64,000 nucleotides of DNA from Phyllobacterium lublinensis (lineage in GTDB: Bacteria > Pseudomonadota > Alphaproteobacteria > Rhizobiales > Rhizobiaceae), in NCBI RefSeq assembly GCF_020164435.1, contig NZ_JAIUDQ010000005.1, positions 186,001-250,000 on the forward strand, in the 5' to 3' direction. Both the position numbers and the translations under genes were made by a program. Under the pieces are notes generated by a model. The model did not search any database, had not been told where the DNA came from, and saw only the letters and a list, made by a program, of their open reading frames with translations. The first letter of the stretch is position 1. Each line of letters opens with the position of its first letter. Shown here in pieces: positions 42,665 to 51,211 of the stretch.

Positions 42665-44080
42665 TCAGGTTTTCATCAGCGGAATCGTCAATTCCACCCT
42701 CAGCCCGCCCTTTACGTCATTTGCAAGCTTGATATCACCGCCGCTGCGCCTTGCAATATTGCGTGCGATCGTCAGGCCGAGACCGAACCCGCCGGTCTGG
42801 CGGTTGCGGGAGTTTTCGACCCTGCGGAATGGCTGAAACACTTCATCGAGCCTGTCTTGGGGAATTCCTGGCCCCTCATCCCTGATGACGAGCAGAATAT
42901 CATGGCCGCTTTGGGCAAGGCTGACATGTGCTTTGCCGCCATAGGTCACTGCGTTATCGAGCAGGTTGGTAACACATCGCCGCAGCGCAATGGGGCGGCC
43001 GATACAAATGAGGCTACGTGGTGTCTGGCCGTTCTTGGCGAGGTCAACTTGCGGATAGTTGTCTGCAACCGAATCGACGAGTGACCAGAAATCGATCTTC
43101 TCAGGCTCCTCTTCCGCGATCTCATAGGTGGCAAAGTCGATCACCGACCGGGAAATGGCTTCGATGTCGGACAAATCCTGCATCAGGGACTGTCGCACCG
43201 GGGAATTGCGCAAGAGTTCGAGCCGCAATCGGAAGCGTGTCAACGGCGTTCGCAAGTCATGCGCCAGCGCTGCGGCGAGCTGTTCGCGATCTGCCACATA
43301 CTCTCGCAAGCGTGTTTGCATGGCGTTGACCGCCCTCGCCGCCGATTTGTATTCACTGCTGCCGTGTTCGGGCAAGGGCGGGGATTTGACATCGTCCCCG
43401 ATGCGCTTGACCGCCCGTTCCAGCGCCCGGTAGGGTGCGGTCAGCCGGCGCATCGCCCAGATCGACATCGCAATGATGACAGCGGCAACCGAGCCGAAAA
43501 GCGGCAACGTCTGAGCCGTGAAAACAGGATTGACGGGTGCCAGCGGCGTCACCAGGTTCAGCCATTGGCCGTCATTGAACCTGATCGAAGCAGCCAGACC
43601 GTCACTTTGACTGAAATCCTCCGCCAGATTGGACAATTGACGCTCGATGACGCCCGCATCGGGATCTGCCGCGTCAGCGTCGCCGCCGCCGCGGTTATTT
43701 GTCCGGGCGGAAACCCGGCTTATACGCGCGTCTGTTACGCCGAACTCCGATAGGCGCGCCACCAGAACGTCCTCAAGTTCCGCAAGACTGTCGTCAGCGG
43801 CGATGGGCGTCGTGACCGCGGGTTCATCAGTAACCGAGATGGGGCTGGCACTATTCGACAGGGCAGTTGCAAGGCGCCGTCGCTCTGGTTCAGGTGCCGC
43901 ATAGAGCACCTTGGCGAGCGTGTAGGCACGTTCGCTCAACCGGAACAGTTCGAGCATGTTGTTGTTTTCCGCGCGATCGCGCGAGACGATGGAAAGCGTC
44001 GCGATCTGCATGGTCAGGAGACCGGAGATCAGAATGAGTAAAATCCAGCTCGGCAGGGATTGGGGTAGAAACCGTTTCAT
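42665..44080 (-). CDS. EnvZ-like sensor histidine kinase
   Basis: A 471-residue inner-membrane kinase. Two membrane helices (about 13-33 and 190-210) flank a periplasmic domain of about 155 residues with an Ala/Asp/Gly-rich low-complexity part (NNRGGGDADAADPDAG). A HAMP linker, the dimerisation H-box ALAHDLRTPLTR and an ATPase domain with N-box NLLDNAVTYGG, DEGPGIP and GGFGLGLT follow. It autophosphorylates on the His of AHDLR. Its ATG overlaps the stop of the response-regulator gene (ATGA). It lies upstream of the acidic-protein secretion genes on the same strand; functional linkage is possible, not shown. Confidence 0.88.
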   Translation of the reverse strand: MKRFLPQSLPSWILLILISGLLTMQIATLSIVSRDRAENNNMLELFRLSERAYTLAKVLYAAPEPERRRLATALSNSASPISVTDEPAVTTPIAADDSLAELEDVLVARLSEFGVTDARISRVSARTNNRGGGDADAADPDAGVIERQLSNLAEDFSQSDGLAASIRFNDGQWLNLVTPLAPVNPVFTAQTLPLFGSVAAVIIAMSIWAMRRLTAPYRALERAVKRIGDDVKSPPLPEHGSSEYKSAARAVNAMQTRLREYVADREQLAAALAHDLRTPLTRFRLRLELLRNSPVRQSLMQDLSDIEAISRSVIDFATYEIAEEEPEKIDFWSLVDSVADNYPQVDLAKNGQTPRSLICIGRPIALRRCVTNLLDNAVTYGGKAHVSLAQSGHDILLVIRDEGPGIPQDRLDEVFQPFRRVENSRNRQTGGFGLGLTIARNIARRSGGDIKLANDVKGGLRVELTIPLMKT

Positions 44081-44793
44081 CCCGTGATGACTTCAGGGAC
44101 GAACTGATAGCCCCCGCCGCGTATGGTGAGGATCAGTTTCGGCGACCGGGAATCGTCCTCCATCTTGCGACGAAGGCGGCTGATGAGAATATCGATACTG
44201 CGATCATATCCGTAAGCCGAACTGCTGCCTGCCAACTCCTGCAGTTGGTCCCGGCTCAGCATCCGCTGCCCGCTCTTGACCAAAGTTTCCAGGAGATTGA
44301 ACTCGGCGGTCGTCAATTCAACGCGAACCGCGTCGGGAGAAACCAGTCTTCGCCGTGCGCAATCCATGGTCCAGCCGGAAAACTTGTAAATCTGCGGCTG
44401 CAGCCGTTTGTCCTGCCCCGATGGATCGATGCGGCGCAGCACCGCCTTTATTCGCGCCAACAGCTCCCTCGGGTCGAACGGTTTGGAAATGTAATCGTCG
44501 GCGCCCATCTCAAGCCCGACGACGCGGTCAGTTGTCTCCGTGATGGCCGTCAGCATGATAATCGGGATGCGGGAATATGCCCGGATATCCCGGCAAATCT
44601 CCATGCCGCTCTTGCCCGGCAACATCACATCCAGGATCAAAAGGTCAATCGGCGTCCGGGACAGAACGCCCTGCATTTCCTCGTTGTCTCGCGCCACCGA
44701 AACATGCAGCCCCCGCTTCTTCAGGAATTCGTGCAAAAGATTGCGGATGGCCTCGTCGTCGTCGACAATGAGAATATGGGCTTCGGATTTCAT
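44077..44793 (-). CDS. OmpR-family response regulator
   Basis: A 238-residue regulator: receiver domain with acidic pair (ILIVDDDEA), phospho-acceptor Asp55 (LLILDVMLPGKSG), Lys in ISKPFDP, and a C-terminal winged helix (AEFNLLETLVKSGQRMLSRD, RSIDILISRLRRKME, IRGGGYQFVPEV). The ATG at 44793 gives the standard MKSEAHILIVDDD start and has CAGGAAA upstream; the frame stays open to 44952 with no reason to begin there. It is coupled to the downstream kinase gene. Targets may include the small secreted-protein genes it diverges from (inference). Confidence 0.9.
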   Translation of the reverse strand: MKSEAHILIVDDDEAIRNLLHEFLKKRGLHVSVARDNEEMQGVLSRTPIDLLILDVMLPGKSGMEICRDIRAYSRIPIIMLTAITETTDRVVGLEMGADDYISKPFDPRELLARIKAVLRRIDPSGQDKRLQPQIYKFSGWTMDCARRRLVSPDAVRVELTTAEFNLLETLVKSGQRMLSRDQLQELAGSSSAYGYDRSIDILISRLRRKMEDDSRSPKLILTIRGGGYQFVPEVITG

Positions 44794-45021
44794 GCTTGTT
44801 TCCTGGCGCAACCTTGATGCGTGGTTCCCACGCGCAATGCAACGCCCTGTTGTTACACGCGATCCCGCGTCGAAAGCCACGCACATTTTCGGGATCATGG
44901 CGCCAGAAACAATCCAGAAACAAAATACCACGAGCCAGAAAGACTGACGCAACAGTCATGTCCGATAAAGACCCCGTCAACGCAGTTTGGCTGGCTGAAA
45001 CGGGATTCCTTCGTGAGCAAA

Positions 45022-45327
45022 ATGGCACTTCGAGCGAACATTTCCGGCATTTCGAGGATCGTCCTGGTTGCTGTGGGGATCATCACCGCATCGATCAACC
45101 AGTCGCTAGCGATTGAACCCATACCGACGCGCACGGAATTGTGCGGCAAACTTCAGCTACAGACCCAACACGCAATCTCTGAACACGCCGAGGCAAAACG
45201 GGCGGCCAAGGCGAAAGCACTTCAAAAGCAGGCAACACAGTTCTGCGCGGCCAACAAACAGGCGCAGGGCATACGAGCATATGCCCAGGCATTGAAGCTG
45301 CTTGGCGTGCAGCCGATCACCGAGTGA
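45022..45327 (+). CDS. Small exported protein of unknown function
   Basis: A 101-residue protein. The N-terminus has an export-like segment (ISRIVLVAVGIITASINQSLA, cut after LA), then a helix-prone mature part rich in Ala, Lys and Gln, with two Cys (TELCGKL and TQFCAAN). The ATG at 45022 gives this signal; the open frame to 44821 is probably noncoding. Weak ribosome site (GTGAGCAA). It is divergent from the OmpR-type regulator and 42 bases before another small exported protein, so the pair may be co-transcribed. No family recognised. Confidence 0.5.
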   Translation: MALRANISGISRIVLVAVGIITASINQSLAIEPIPTRTELCGKLQLQTQHAISEHAEAKRAAKAKALQKQATQFCAANKQAQGIRAYAQALKLLGVQPITE

Positions 45328-45369
45328 TCGATTGCATCCCCCAATGCCCACAACAAGGAAAGCACAACC

Positions 45370-45579
45370 ATGAAAAAGTCTCTCTCCACAGCACTCGGCC
45401 TCGCCGTTGCCCTGGCTGTATCTGCCCCGGCTCTGATCTCGGTCGCAAGTGCAGCTCCCGCTACAACGGCCGCTGCTCCCACGACAACGGTCAAGAAGGT
45501 TGTAGCACCCAAGCACCATATGAAGCAGGTCCACAAGACAGTCACCAAGAAGGTGGTAAAGAAGCCTGCAGCCGAATAG
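45370..45579 (+). CDS. Small Lys/Thr/Ala-rich exported protein
   Basis: A 69-residue protein with a clear signal peptide (MKKSLSTALGLAVALAVS, cut near ASAA) and a mature part of only about 40 residues, rich in Thr, Val, Lys and His (KKVVAPKHH, KTVTKKVVKKPAAE), hence strongly basic. AAGGAAAG precedes the ATG. It resembles in style the acid-shock periplasmic Asr protein and histone-like basic peptides, without true similarity that I can claim. Its charge is opposite to that of the acidic secreted proteins some 3 kb away. A terminator follows. Confidence 0.65.
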   Translation: MKKSLSTALGLAVALAVSAPALISVASAAPATTAAAPTTTVKKVVAPKHHMKQVHKTVTKKVVKKPAAE

Positions 45580-45610
45580 AACTTTCAATCAACAGTAACT
45601 TGGCGTTGTA

Positions 45611-45651
45611 CTATACCGGTCGCGGCGATCCTCGGCCGGTATAGCATTTTT
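45611..45651 (+). terminator. Terminator after the small basic exported protein
   Basis: CTATACCGG (45611-45619) and CCGGTATAG (45636-45644) form a perfect 9-bp stem with a 16-base loop, followed by CATTTTT. Confidence 0.65.
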
Positions 45652-45809
45652 GATAACGCCCAGGCCTCGTTTTCCATGATAGCAAGTTCCGTTACCCAAA
45701 CAGCGCCTGGCGTCGTACCATTGGCATGGTGATTCTCCTGCCAAGCATGGATTGAGGAATCCGGGGCCGGCGAAACATCATAGCGAAACCGGTTTATGGA
45801 GAATCGACT

Positions 45810-46064
45810 ATGGGTGGAGAAAGTCTTCTTATCTTTCTGTTGGTGGGTCTGATTGCGGGTTGGCTTGCCAGCCAGCTCGTTCGCGGTGGCGGGTTCGGCC
45901 TGGTGGGTGATCTGATTGTTGGTGTCATCGGCGCCTTTATTGCCGGTTTCCTCTTCCCAAGACTCGGCATTTCCCTTGGCAGCGGCATTCTTGGCGCGAT
46001 CATATCCGCAACGATCGGCGCGGTAATCCTCCTCTTTATCCTTCGCGCCATCAAACGCGCCTGA
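45810..46064 (+). CDS. GlsB/YeaQ/YmgE-family stress response membrane protein
   Basis: An 84-residue, Gly-rich protein with three membrane segments: LLIFLLVGLIAGWLASQLV, GLVGDLIVGVIGAFIAGFLF and ILGAIISATIGAVILLFILR. The pattern ‘GLIAGWLA...GGGFGLVGDLIVGVIGAF’ is diagnostic of the transglycosylase-associated/GlsB family, small inner-membrane proteins induced by general stress. It ends in the basic RAIKRA. A terminator follows 23 bases downstream. Confidence 0.88.
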   Translation: MGGESLLIFLLVGLIAGWLASQLVRGGGFGLVGDLIVGVIGAFIAGFLFPRLGISLGSGILGAIISATIGAVILLFILRAIKRA

Positions 46065-46086
46065 GCTTACCGTCAACGCATGAAAC

Positions 46087-46118
46087 AGCCTCCGCACCAG
46101 TCAAGTGCGGAGGCTTTT
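46087..46118 (+). terminator. Rho-independent terminator after the GlsB-like gene
   Basis: AGCCTCCGCAC (46087-46097), loop CAGTCAA, GTGCGGAGGCT (46105-46115) then TTTT. It lies between the GlsB-like gene and the end of the convergent RND pump gene. Confidence 0.9.
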
Positions 46119-46143
46119 CAGTTTGATGGTGACATCCCGAATG

Positions 46144-49100
46144 TCAGGTGTGGCTGAGTTCCGGTTCAGCACCTGCATCCGGAGCGGGCCTTTGCCCGGT
46201 TTCGGCCAGTATGTCCTTCTTGGAAATGAACGTATAGAACATCGGCACGACGAAGAGCGTGAAGATCGTACCGACGAGAATGCCAGAGAAGATCACAAGG
46301 CCAATCGAATAACGCGCCGCCGCACCGGCACCTGACGCTGTGATCAACGGAATAACGCCAAGCGCCATGGCTGCCGTTGTCATCAGGATTGGCCGCAGCC
46401 GGGTCTTCGCCGCCAGAATGATGGCATCATGTCGCGAAATGCCATGCAATTCACGCTGCTGGTTGGCAAATTCCACCATCAGGATGCCGTGTTTCGTGAT
46501 CAGTCCGACCAGGGTGATCAATCCCACCTGCGTGTAGATGTTGAGGGTACCGAGCCCGAGATTGAGCGGCACAATCGCACCAAAGATCGACAGTGGCACC
46601 GACATCATAATGATGAACGGATCGCGGAAGCTCTCGAACTGGGCGGCCAGAACCAGATAGATCACGACCACGGCCAACAGGAAGGCAATCAGAATGGTGC
46701 TGCCCTGTTCGATTTCGAGGCGTGACTGACCCGCATAGTCCATGAAGAAGCCATCTGGCATCAACGGACGCGCCGTGTCGATAACGGTCTGGAGACCTTG
46801 CCCCGTTGTGACACCTGGCATCGGCAGCGCAGAAATTGTCGCCGAGTTCAGCTGGTTGAACTGCTCGATGGCAGCAGGTGAGGCATTTTCCGTGATCTTT
46901 ATGACCGCCGTAAGCGGAACCATCTCACCGGATGCACTCTTGACGAAATACTGACCCAGCTTTTCCGGATTGGACCGGAAGTCCTGCGGCACCTGAGGGA
47001 TGATGTCGTAGCTGTTCGAATCCCGATCGAATTTCGAGATCTTGCCGCCACCAACCAGCAGTCCCAGGGTCTGGCCGATATCACTCACTGGCACGCCCAA
47101 TGCCGAGGCCCGGTCGCGATCGATCGTAATCGTGACCTGAGGTGCATTAAACGACAGTGAATTCTGCACAATGATGAATTGGCCGGAAGCCTGAGCCTTG
47201 TTCTTGATCTCCTCGGCAACCTCGAACACCTTGTCTGCTGGTCCCGTCGACTGAATGACGACCGAGATCGGCAGGCCGCCGCCGGTGCCGGGCAAATCAG
47301 GCGGCGCAAAGATGAACGCTTCCGCACCGGCAATCGGGCTGATCATGCCCTGGAGCTCTTCCTTTAGCTGTGCCTGCGACTTCGTGCGCTCAGACCAATC
47401 CTTGAATACCCAGATGGCAAAGGCCGAGTTCGTCGTGCCAAAGCCAAGGATGTTGAAGCGGGTTTTCAGCTCCGGCAAATCCTTGGTCAGGGCGTCGATC
47501 TGGTCCGCATAAAGCTTCGTATATTGCGAAGTGGCATATTGCGGGCCGTTCACAATGGCGAACAGTGCACCGGAATCTTCCTCAGGCGCGAGTTCCGACG
47601 ACGTCTTGGTAAAGAGGAAGCCAGTCAGCGCGACCAGCGCCACGACGATGAACAATGTCACGAAGCGGAAGTTCAGTGAGCCGGCAACCCGCCGCTCATA
47701 AGCGCCTTCGAGCCAGCCAAAGCTCTTGTCCACGATCCGCTGGAATCTGCTGTGTCCACCTGCACGCAACAGGAGCGCGCACATCATCGGCGAGACGGTC
47801 AGTGCCGCCACACCGGAGATGATGACGGCGCCCGCTAGAGTGAATGCAAACTCGCGGAAAAGAGAGCCCGTGAGACCACCGGTGAATCCGAGCGGCGCGA
47901 ACACTGCCGCCAGGGTGATCGTCATCGCAATGATAGGCCCCGTGATTTCTCTCATGCCCTTCAGCGCGGCATCGAGCGGTCGGAGCCCTTCCTCGATGTG
48001 CCGATGGATGTTTTCAAGCACCACAATCGCGTCGTCGACCACGAGACCAATAGCCAGAACCATCGCCAGCAGCGAAAGCAGGTTGATCGAATAGCCGAGC
48101 AGGAACAGGAAGAAGCACACGCCGACGAGTGAAATCGGGATGGTGACGACCGGAATGATGACCGAGCGGAAGGAACCGAGGAACAGCAGGATCACCAGCA
48201 CGACGATGAGGATGGCTTCGCCGATCGTCTTGAACACTTCTTCAATGGACGAACTGATCTGCTCGGTCGCATCATAGACCATGTATAGCTTCATGTCCTC
48301 GGGCAGCGTTGCCTGAATCAACGGCAGTTCCTTGCGGACGGCGGCCGTCATGTCGATGGGGTTGGCGGCAGGCGTCGGGAAAATACCCAGGAATGTTCCC
48401 CCCGCTCCATTGAACGTGACGATCGTATCCTTGCTGACGGCGCCTAGTTCTACCCGAGCGACGTCACGCAGGCGGATGATACTGTCACCGTCGGACTTGA
48501 TCGGCATCGCACCAAAGGCCTCGGGCGTCTGCAACGTCGTCTTCAGCGTGATCGGCGAGGCCGTGTAGAGATTCTCCACCTTGCCCGGCGCAGACAGAAA
48601 ATTCGACTGATTGATGGCAGCCAGGACTTCCGAGGCGGTCGTCTTGCGAGCGGCAAGCTTGATGGGGTCGATCCACACACGCATGGAGAAGACCTGTCCA
48701 CCGAGGATCTGCGCATCCGCCACGCCTTCAATTGTCGACATGCGCGGCTGGATGACGCGTTCCAGATACTCGGTGAGCTGCTCGCTGGTCATATGCGGGT
48801 TTTGTACCGCGAGGTACATCGTCGCAAAGTCCTGGCCGGTGCCCTTGGTGATGACCGGGTCGTCAGCTTCCTCCGGCAGGTCGCCGCGGACCTGATTGAC
48901 CTTGGATATCACCTCCGTCAACGCAGCATCCGGATTGGCACCAAGCTTCATCTGCACCGTTACGGTGCTGGATGATGGCGCCGAGGACGATGTCACGTAG
49001 TCAATGTTTTCCGTTGTGGTCACGGCCTTGGCGATGGGCGCCGAAATGAAGCCCTGCATCAGATCGGCGCTCGCACCCGCATAGGCAGTCTTGATCGTGA

Positions 49101-49233
49101 TGACCGTTTCTTCCACCTTGGGATATTGGCGCACGGCGAGATTCACCAGGCCCTGCGCGCCAAGAAGAATGATCATCAAGGCAACGACGGTCGACAGGAC
49201 CGGTCGGCGAATAAAAATCTCCGAGAAGTTCAT
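46144..49233 (-). CDS. RND-family multidrug efflux permease (HAE1 type)
   Basis: A 1029-residue inner-membrane pump of standard length with 12 membrane segments and two large periplasmic loops. It starts MNFSEIFIRRPVLSTVVALM, typical of MexW/MexI-like pumps, and has the proton-relay Asp pair in helix 4 (GLVVDDAIVVLENIHRH). It expels drugs or metabolites using the proton gradient, with the adaptor coded just upstream (ATGA overlap). An outer-membrane partner is not coded here. The TetR gene divergent to the adaptor probably controls it. Confidence 0.93.
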   Translation of the reverse strand: MNFSEIFIRRPVLSTVVALMIILLGAQGLVNLAVRQYPKVEETVITIKTAYAGASADLMQGFISAPIAKAVTTTENIDYVTSSSAPSSSTVTVQMKLGANPDAALTEVISKVNQVRGDLPEEADDPVITKGTGQDFATMYLAVQNPHMTSEQLTEYLERVIQPRMSTIEGVADAQILGGQVFSMRVWIDPIKLAARKTTASEVLAAINQSNFLSAPGKVENLYTASPITLKTTLQTPEAFGAMPIKSDGDSIIRLRDVARVELGAVSKDTIVTFNGAGGTFLGIFPTPAANPIDMTAAVRKELPLIQATLPEDMKLYMVYDATEQISSSIEEVFKTIGEAILIVVLVILLFLGSFRSVIIPVVTIPISLVGVCFFLFLLGYSINLLSLLAMVLAIGLVVDDAIVVLENIHRHIEEGLRPLDAALKGMREITGPIIAMTITLAAVFAPLGFTGGLTGSLFREFAFTLAGAVIISGVAALTVSPMMCALLLRAGGHSRFQRIVDKSFGWLEGAYERRVAGSLNFRFVTLFIVVALVALTGFLFTKTSSELAPEEDSGALFAIVNGPQYATSQYTKLYADQIDALTKDLPELKTRFNILGFGTTNSAFAIWVFKDWSERTKSQAQLKEELQGMISPIAGAEAFIFAPPDLPGTGGGLPISVVIQSTGPADKVFEVAEEIKNKAQASGQFIIVQNSLSFNAPQVTITIDRDRASALGVPVSDIGQTLGLLVGGGKISKFDRDSNSYDIIPQVPQDFRSNPEKLGQYFVKSASGEMVPLTAVIKITENASPAAIEQFNQLNSATISALPMPGVTTGQGLQTVIDTARPLMPDGFFMDYAGQSRLEIEQGSTILIAFLLAVVVIYLVLAAQFESFRDPFIIMMSVPLSIFGAIVPLNLGLGTLNIYTQVGLITLVGLITKHGILMVEFANQQRELHGISRHDAIILAAKTRLRPILMTTAAMALGVIPLITASGAGAAARYSIGLVIFSGILVGTIFTLFVVPMFYTFISKKDILAETGQRPAPDAGAEPELSHT

Positions 49234-50459
49234 TTCTTTGCCAGTCCTGCGTCTGTTTTCGTTGCGGGATTTACGTCATTGGTGATCTTGACTGCCGCGC
49301 CGGGGCTCAGACGGTTCTGGCCGGCGGTGACAACGATGTCGCCCTTCTTGATGCCCTTGGTTATTTCGACCAACAGTCCCGAGCGGCGCCCTGGCGTGAC
49401 GAAGACCTGGACCGCGACAAGCTTCTCCTCTGGAGCGGCCTCCGCTGGCTTGGACGCATCGGGCGGGGTTGCGGAGTTGGCTGCGTTTGCGGTTCCGGCC
49501 GCCGGGGCTCCTGCCGGATTTGGCGCATCGGCCTTCTTTTCCGCAGGACGAACCACATAGATGTAGTCGCCATAGAGGCTCGAAACGAGCGCGGTTTGCG
49601 GCAGCGTGTAGACCTCATCTTCCTTCGGAAGGGTGACGCGGACCTGGGCGAACTGACCGGGCCGCAGCTTGCCGTCCGGATTGTCCACCTTCGCACGAAC
49701 CGAAATCAACCGCGTTGCCGGATCGATCCTCGGTTCAATAGCCGTGATCTCGCCCGTAAAACTGATGTCGCTGTCCGTAAGCCCAAGCTTGATCGGCTGA
49801 CCGATCCTGACTTCGCTCAAGGTCTGTTCGGGAATGGTGAAGTCGACACGCATCGTGTCGAGATCCTGCAGCGTGACCACTACCGTACCCGGCGACAGAT
49901 ACTGACCGAGCTCGATGCGCGGAATACCGACAGTACCCTTGAATGGCGCCTTGAGCAGTTTCTGATCCATGACGGCCTGCAGTTTGGCGATCTCGGCCTT
50001 CTTGGCCAAGGATGCTGCCTCGGCCTCGTCGACATTGGAGACTGCACCGACGCCGCGGGTGCTCAGGGTGCGTGCGCGTGCCAATGTCTGGTCCATCAGG
50101 ACGTCCTGCGCCTTGGCAGCCACGATGTCTGCCTTTTCGATTGCATCATCGAGTTGCAGCAAGGGAGCGCCCTGTTCAACTTCCTGATTGGACGCAAACG
50201 GAATTTCCTTGACGATGCCAGCAACTTCAACGGCCAATTCAACGCCCTGAATGGCGCTGACCGTACCAATTGCCTCGATCTCGGGGGTCCAGGAGCTTGG
50301 CTCGACGGTGTAAGTCGAAACTGGCGCGGCCGGTTGCTGCATATTGGCAAAGAAATCCTGGATTGCCTTATCCCGGAACAGGTTGAAGCCAACCAATCCG
50401 ACGCCGATGAGGATGACAAACACGAGAGCGATAACGGGGACGAGATAGCGCTTTATCAT
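49230..50459 (-). CDS. RND efflux periplasmic adaptor subunit
   Basis: A 409-residue membrane-fusion protein: an N-terminal anchor (YLVPVIALVFVILIGVGLVGF), lipoyl half (VSAIQGVELAVEVAGIV), hairpin, second lipoyl half (APFKGTVGIPRIELGQYLSPG) and beta-barrel domain. A low-complexity insert rich in Pro/Ala (about 310-360: NPAGAPAAGTANAANSATPP) interrupts the membrane-proximal domain, which is unusual but tolerable. The ATG at 50459 gives MIKRYLV; the frame is open to 50495. Paired with the downstream RND permease. Confidence 0.9.
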   Translation of the reverse strand: MIKRYLVPVIALVFVILIGVGLVGFNLFRDKAIQDFFANMQQPAAPVSTYTVEPSSWTPEIEAIGTVSAIQGVELAVEVAGIVKEIPFASNQEVEQGAPLLQLDDAIEKADIVAAKAQDVLMDQTLARARTLSTRGVGAVSNVDEAEAASLAKKAEIAKLQAVMDQKLLKAPFKGTVGIPRIELGQYLSPGTVVVTLQDLDTMRVDFTIPEQTLSEVRIGQPIKLGLTDSDISFTGEITAIEPRIDPATRLISVRAKVDNPDGKLRPGQFAQVRVTLPKEDEVYTLPQTALVSSLYGDYIYVVRPAEKKADAPNPAGAPAAGTANAANSATPPDASKPAEAAPEEKLVAVQVFVTPGRRSGLLVEITKGIKKGDIVVTAGQNRLSPGAAVKITNDVNPATKTDAGLAKK

Positions 50460-50561
50460 CGGGAAACTACTCCGGAACAAAACAATGGCCAGCAAACGTA
50501 TGCCAGCCCCTGTCTTCGAGAAAAAGATTACGTGGACTTGATTGCCACGCGCAAAGTACTG

Positions 50562-50577
50562 TACCGTCCGGACGGTA
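50562..50577. promoter_or_regulatory. Perfect 16-bp palindromic operator between tetR and the RND operon
   Basis: TACCGTCCGGACGGTA reads identically on both strands. It lies 50 bases before the TetR-type gene start and 103 before the adaptor start, the normal place for a TetR operator that controls both. The assignment to this TetR protein is from position and symmetry. Confidence 0.7.
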
Positions 50578-50626
50578 ATGTCAATATGTGGGTTGGCATC
50601 TCTCTTTAAAATTGGAAGCGCTAAGC

Positions 50627-51205
50627 ATGACAGGGGACATACTCTCTACAAAAGACAAGATACTGCAGGCCGCGGCCGAAATTGCCAAGGAAGTCGGGCC
50701 GGTGCACCTTTCACTCGACGCTGTGGCGCGACGAGCGGGTCTTTCAAAGGGAGGATTGCTTTATACGTTTCCGACCAAGGCCAAACTGCTGGAGGCGCTT
50801 GTCGAACAGCATGTTGGCGAATTTGACGAATCGCTCCGCGAAGAAGAAGCGAAACGAAATCACGGCCCGGACAGTGTTGTGCAAGCCTGTATCGAAGTCT
50901 ATCGCGCCGAGTTCGTCTGTAACGAGCCGGAACCGTCGGGGATTCTCGCGGCCATTGCCAATGATCCCGGTTTCCTCGACCCCATCCGGCGGTACAACAG
51001 GCAATTATGGCAGCGCATGAAGGAGAATTCGGAGGATCCAACCCTCGCGCTCATCGCCTACCTGACGATCGAAGGTCTTCGCAGCCTGAAACTCTTCGAG
51101 ATGGACGTCCCAAGCAGGGATGAGCAGATTGAGGCGATCGACCGGTTGAGAAATCTTTTCGATCCAGTTGACCCGATCCCGATTACCGAACCGGTCGACG
51201 CCTGA
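50627..51205 (+). CDS. TetR-family transcriptional regulator
   Basis: A 192-residue repressor. The N-terminal DNA-binding domain (about 8-55) has ILQAAAEIAKEVGPVHLSLDAVARRAGLSKGGLLYTFPTK-type sequence; the GLSKGGLLYTFPTKAKLLEA part is typical of AefR/YxaF-like members with a phenylalanine in YTFPTK. The C-terminal ligand domain (60-192) has no obvious family. It is divergent from an RND efflux operon, with a perfect palindrome in between, so it is very likely the local repressor relieved by a pump substrate. ATG at 50627 has GGAAG upstream. Confidence 0.88.
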   Translation: MTGDILSTKDKILQAAAEIAKEVGPVHLSLDAVARRAGLSKGGLLYTFPTKAKLLEALVEQHVGEFDESLREEEAKRNHGPDSVVQACIEVYRAEFVCNEPEPSGILAAIANDPGFLDPIRRYNRQLWQRMKENSEDPTLALIAYLTIEGLRSLKLFEMDVPSRDEQIEAIDRLRNLFDPVDPIPITEPVDA

Positions 51206-51211
51206 TTGGCG

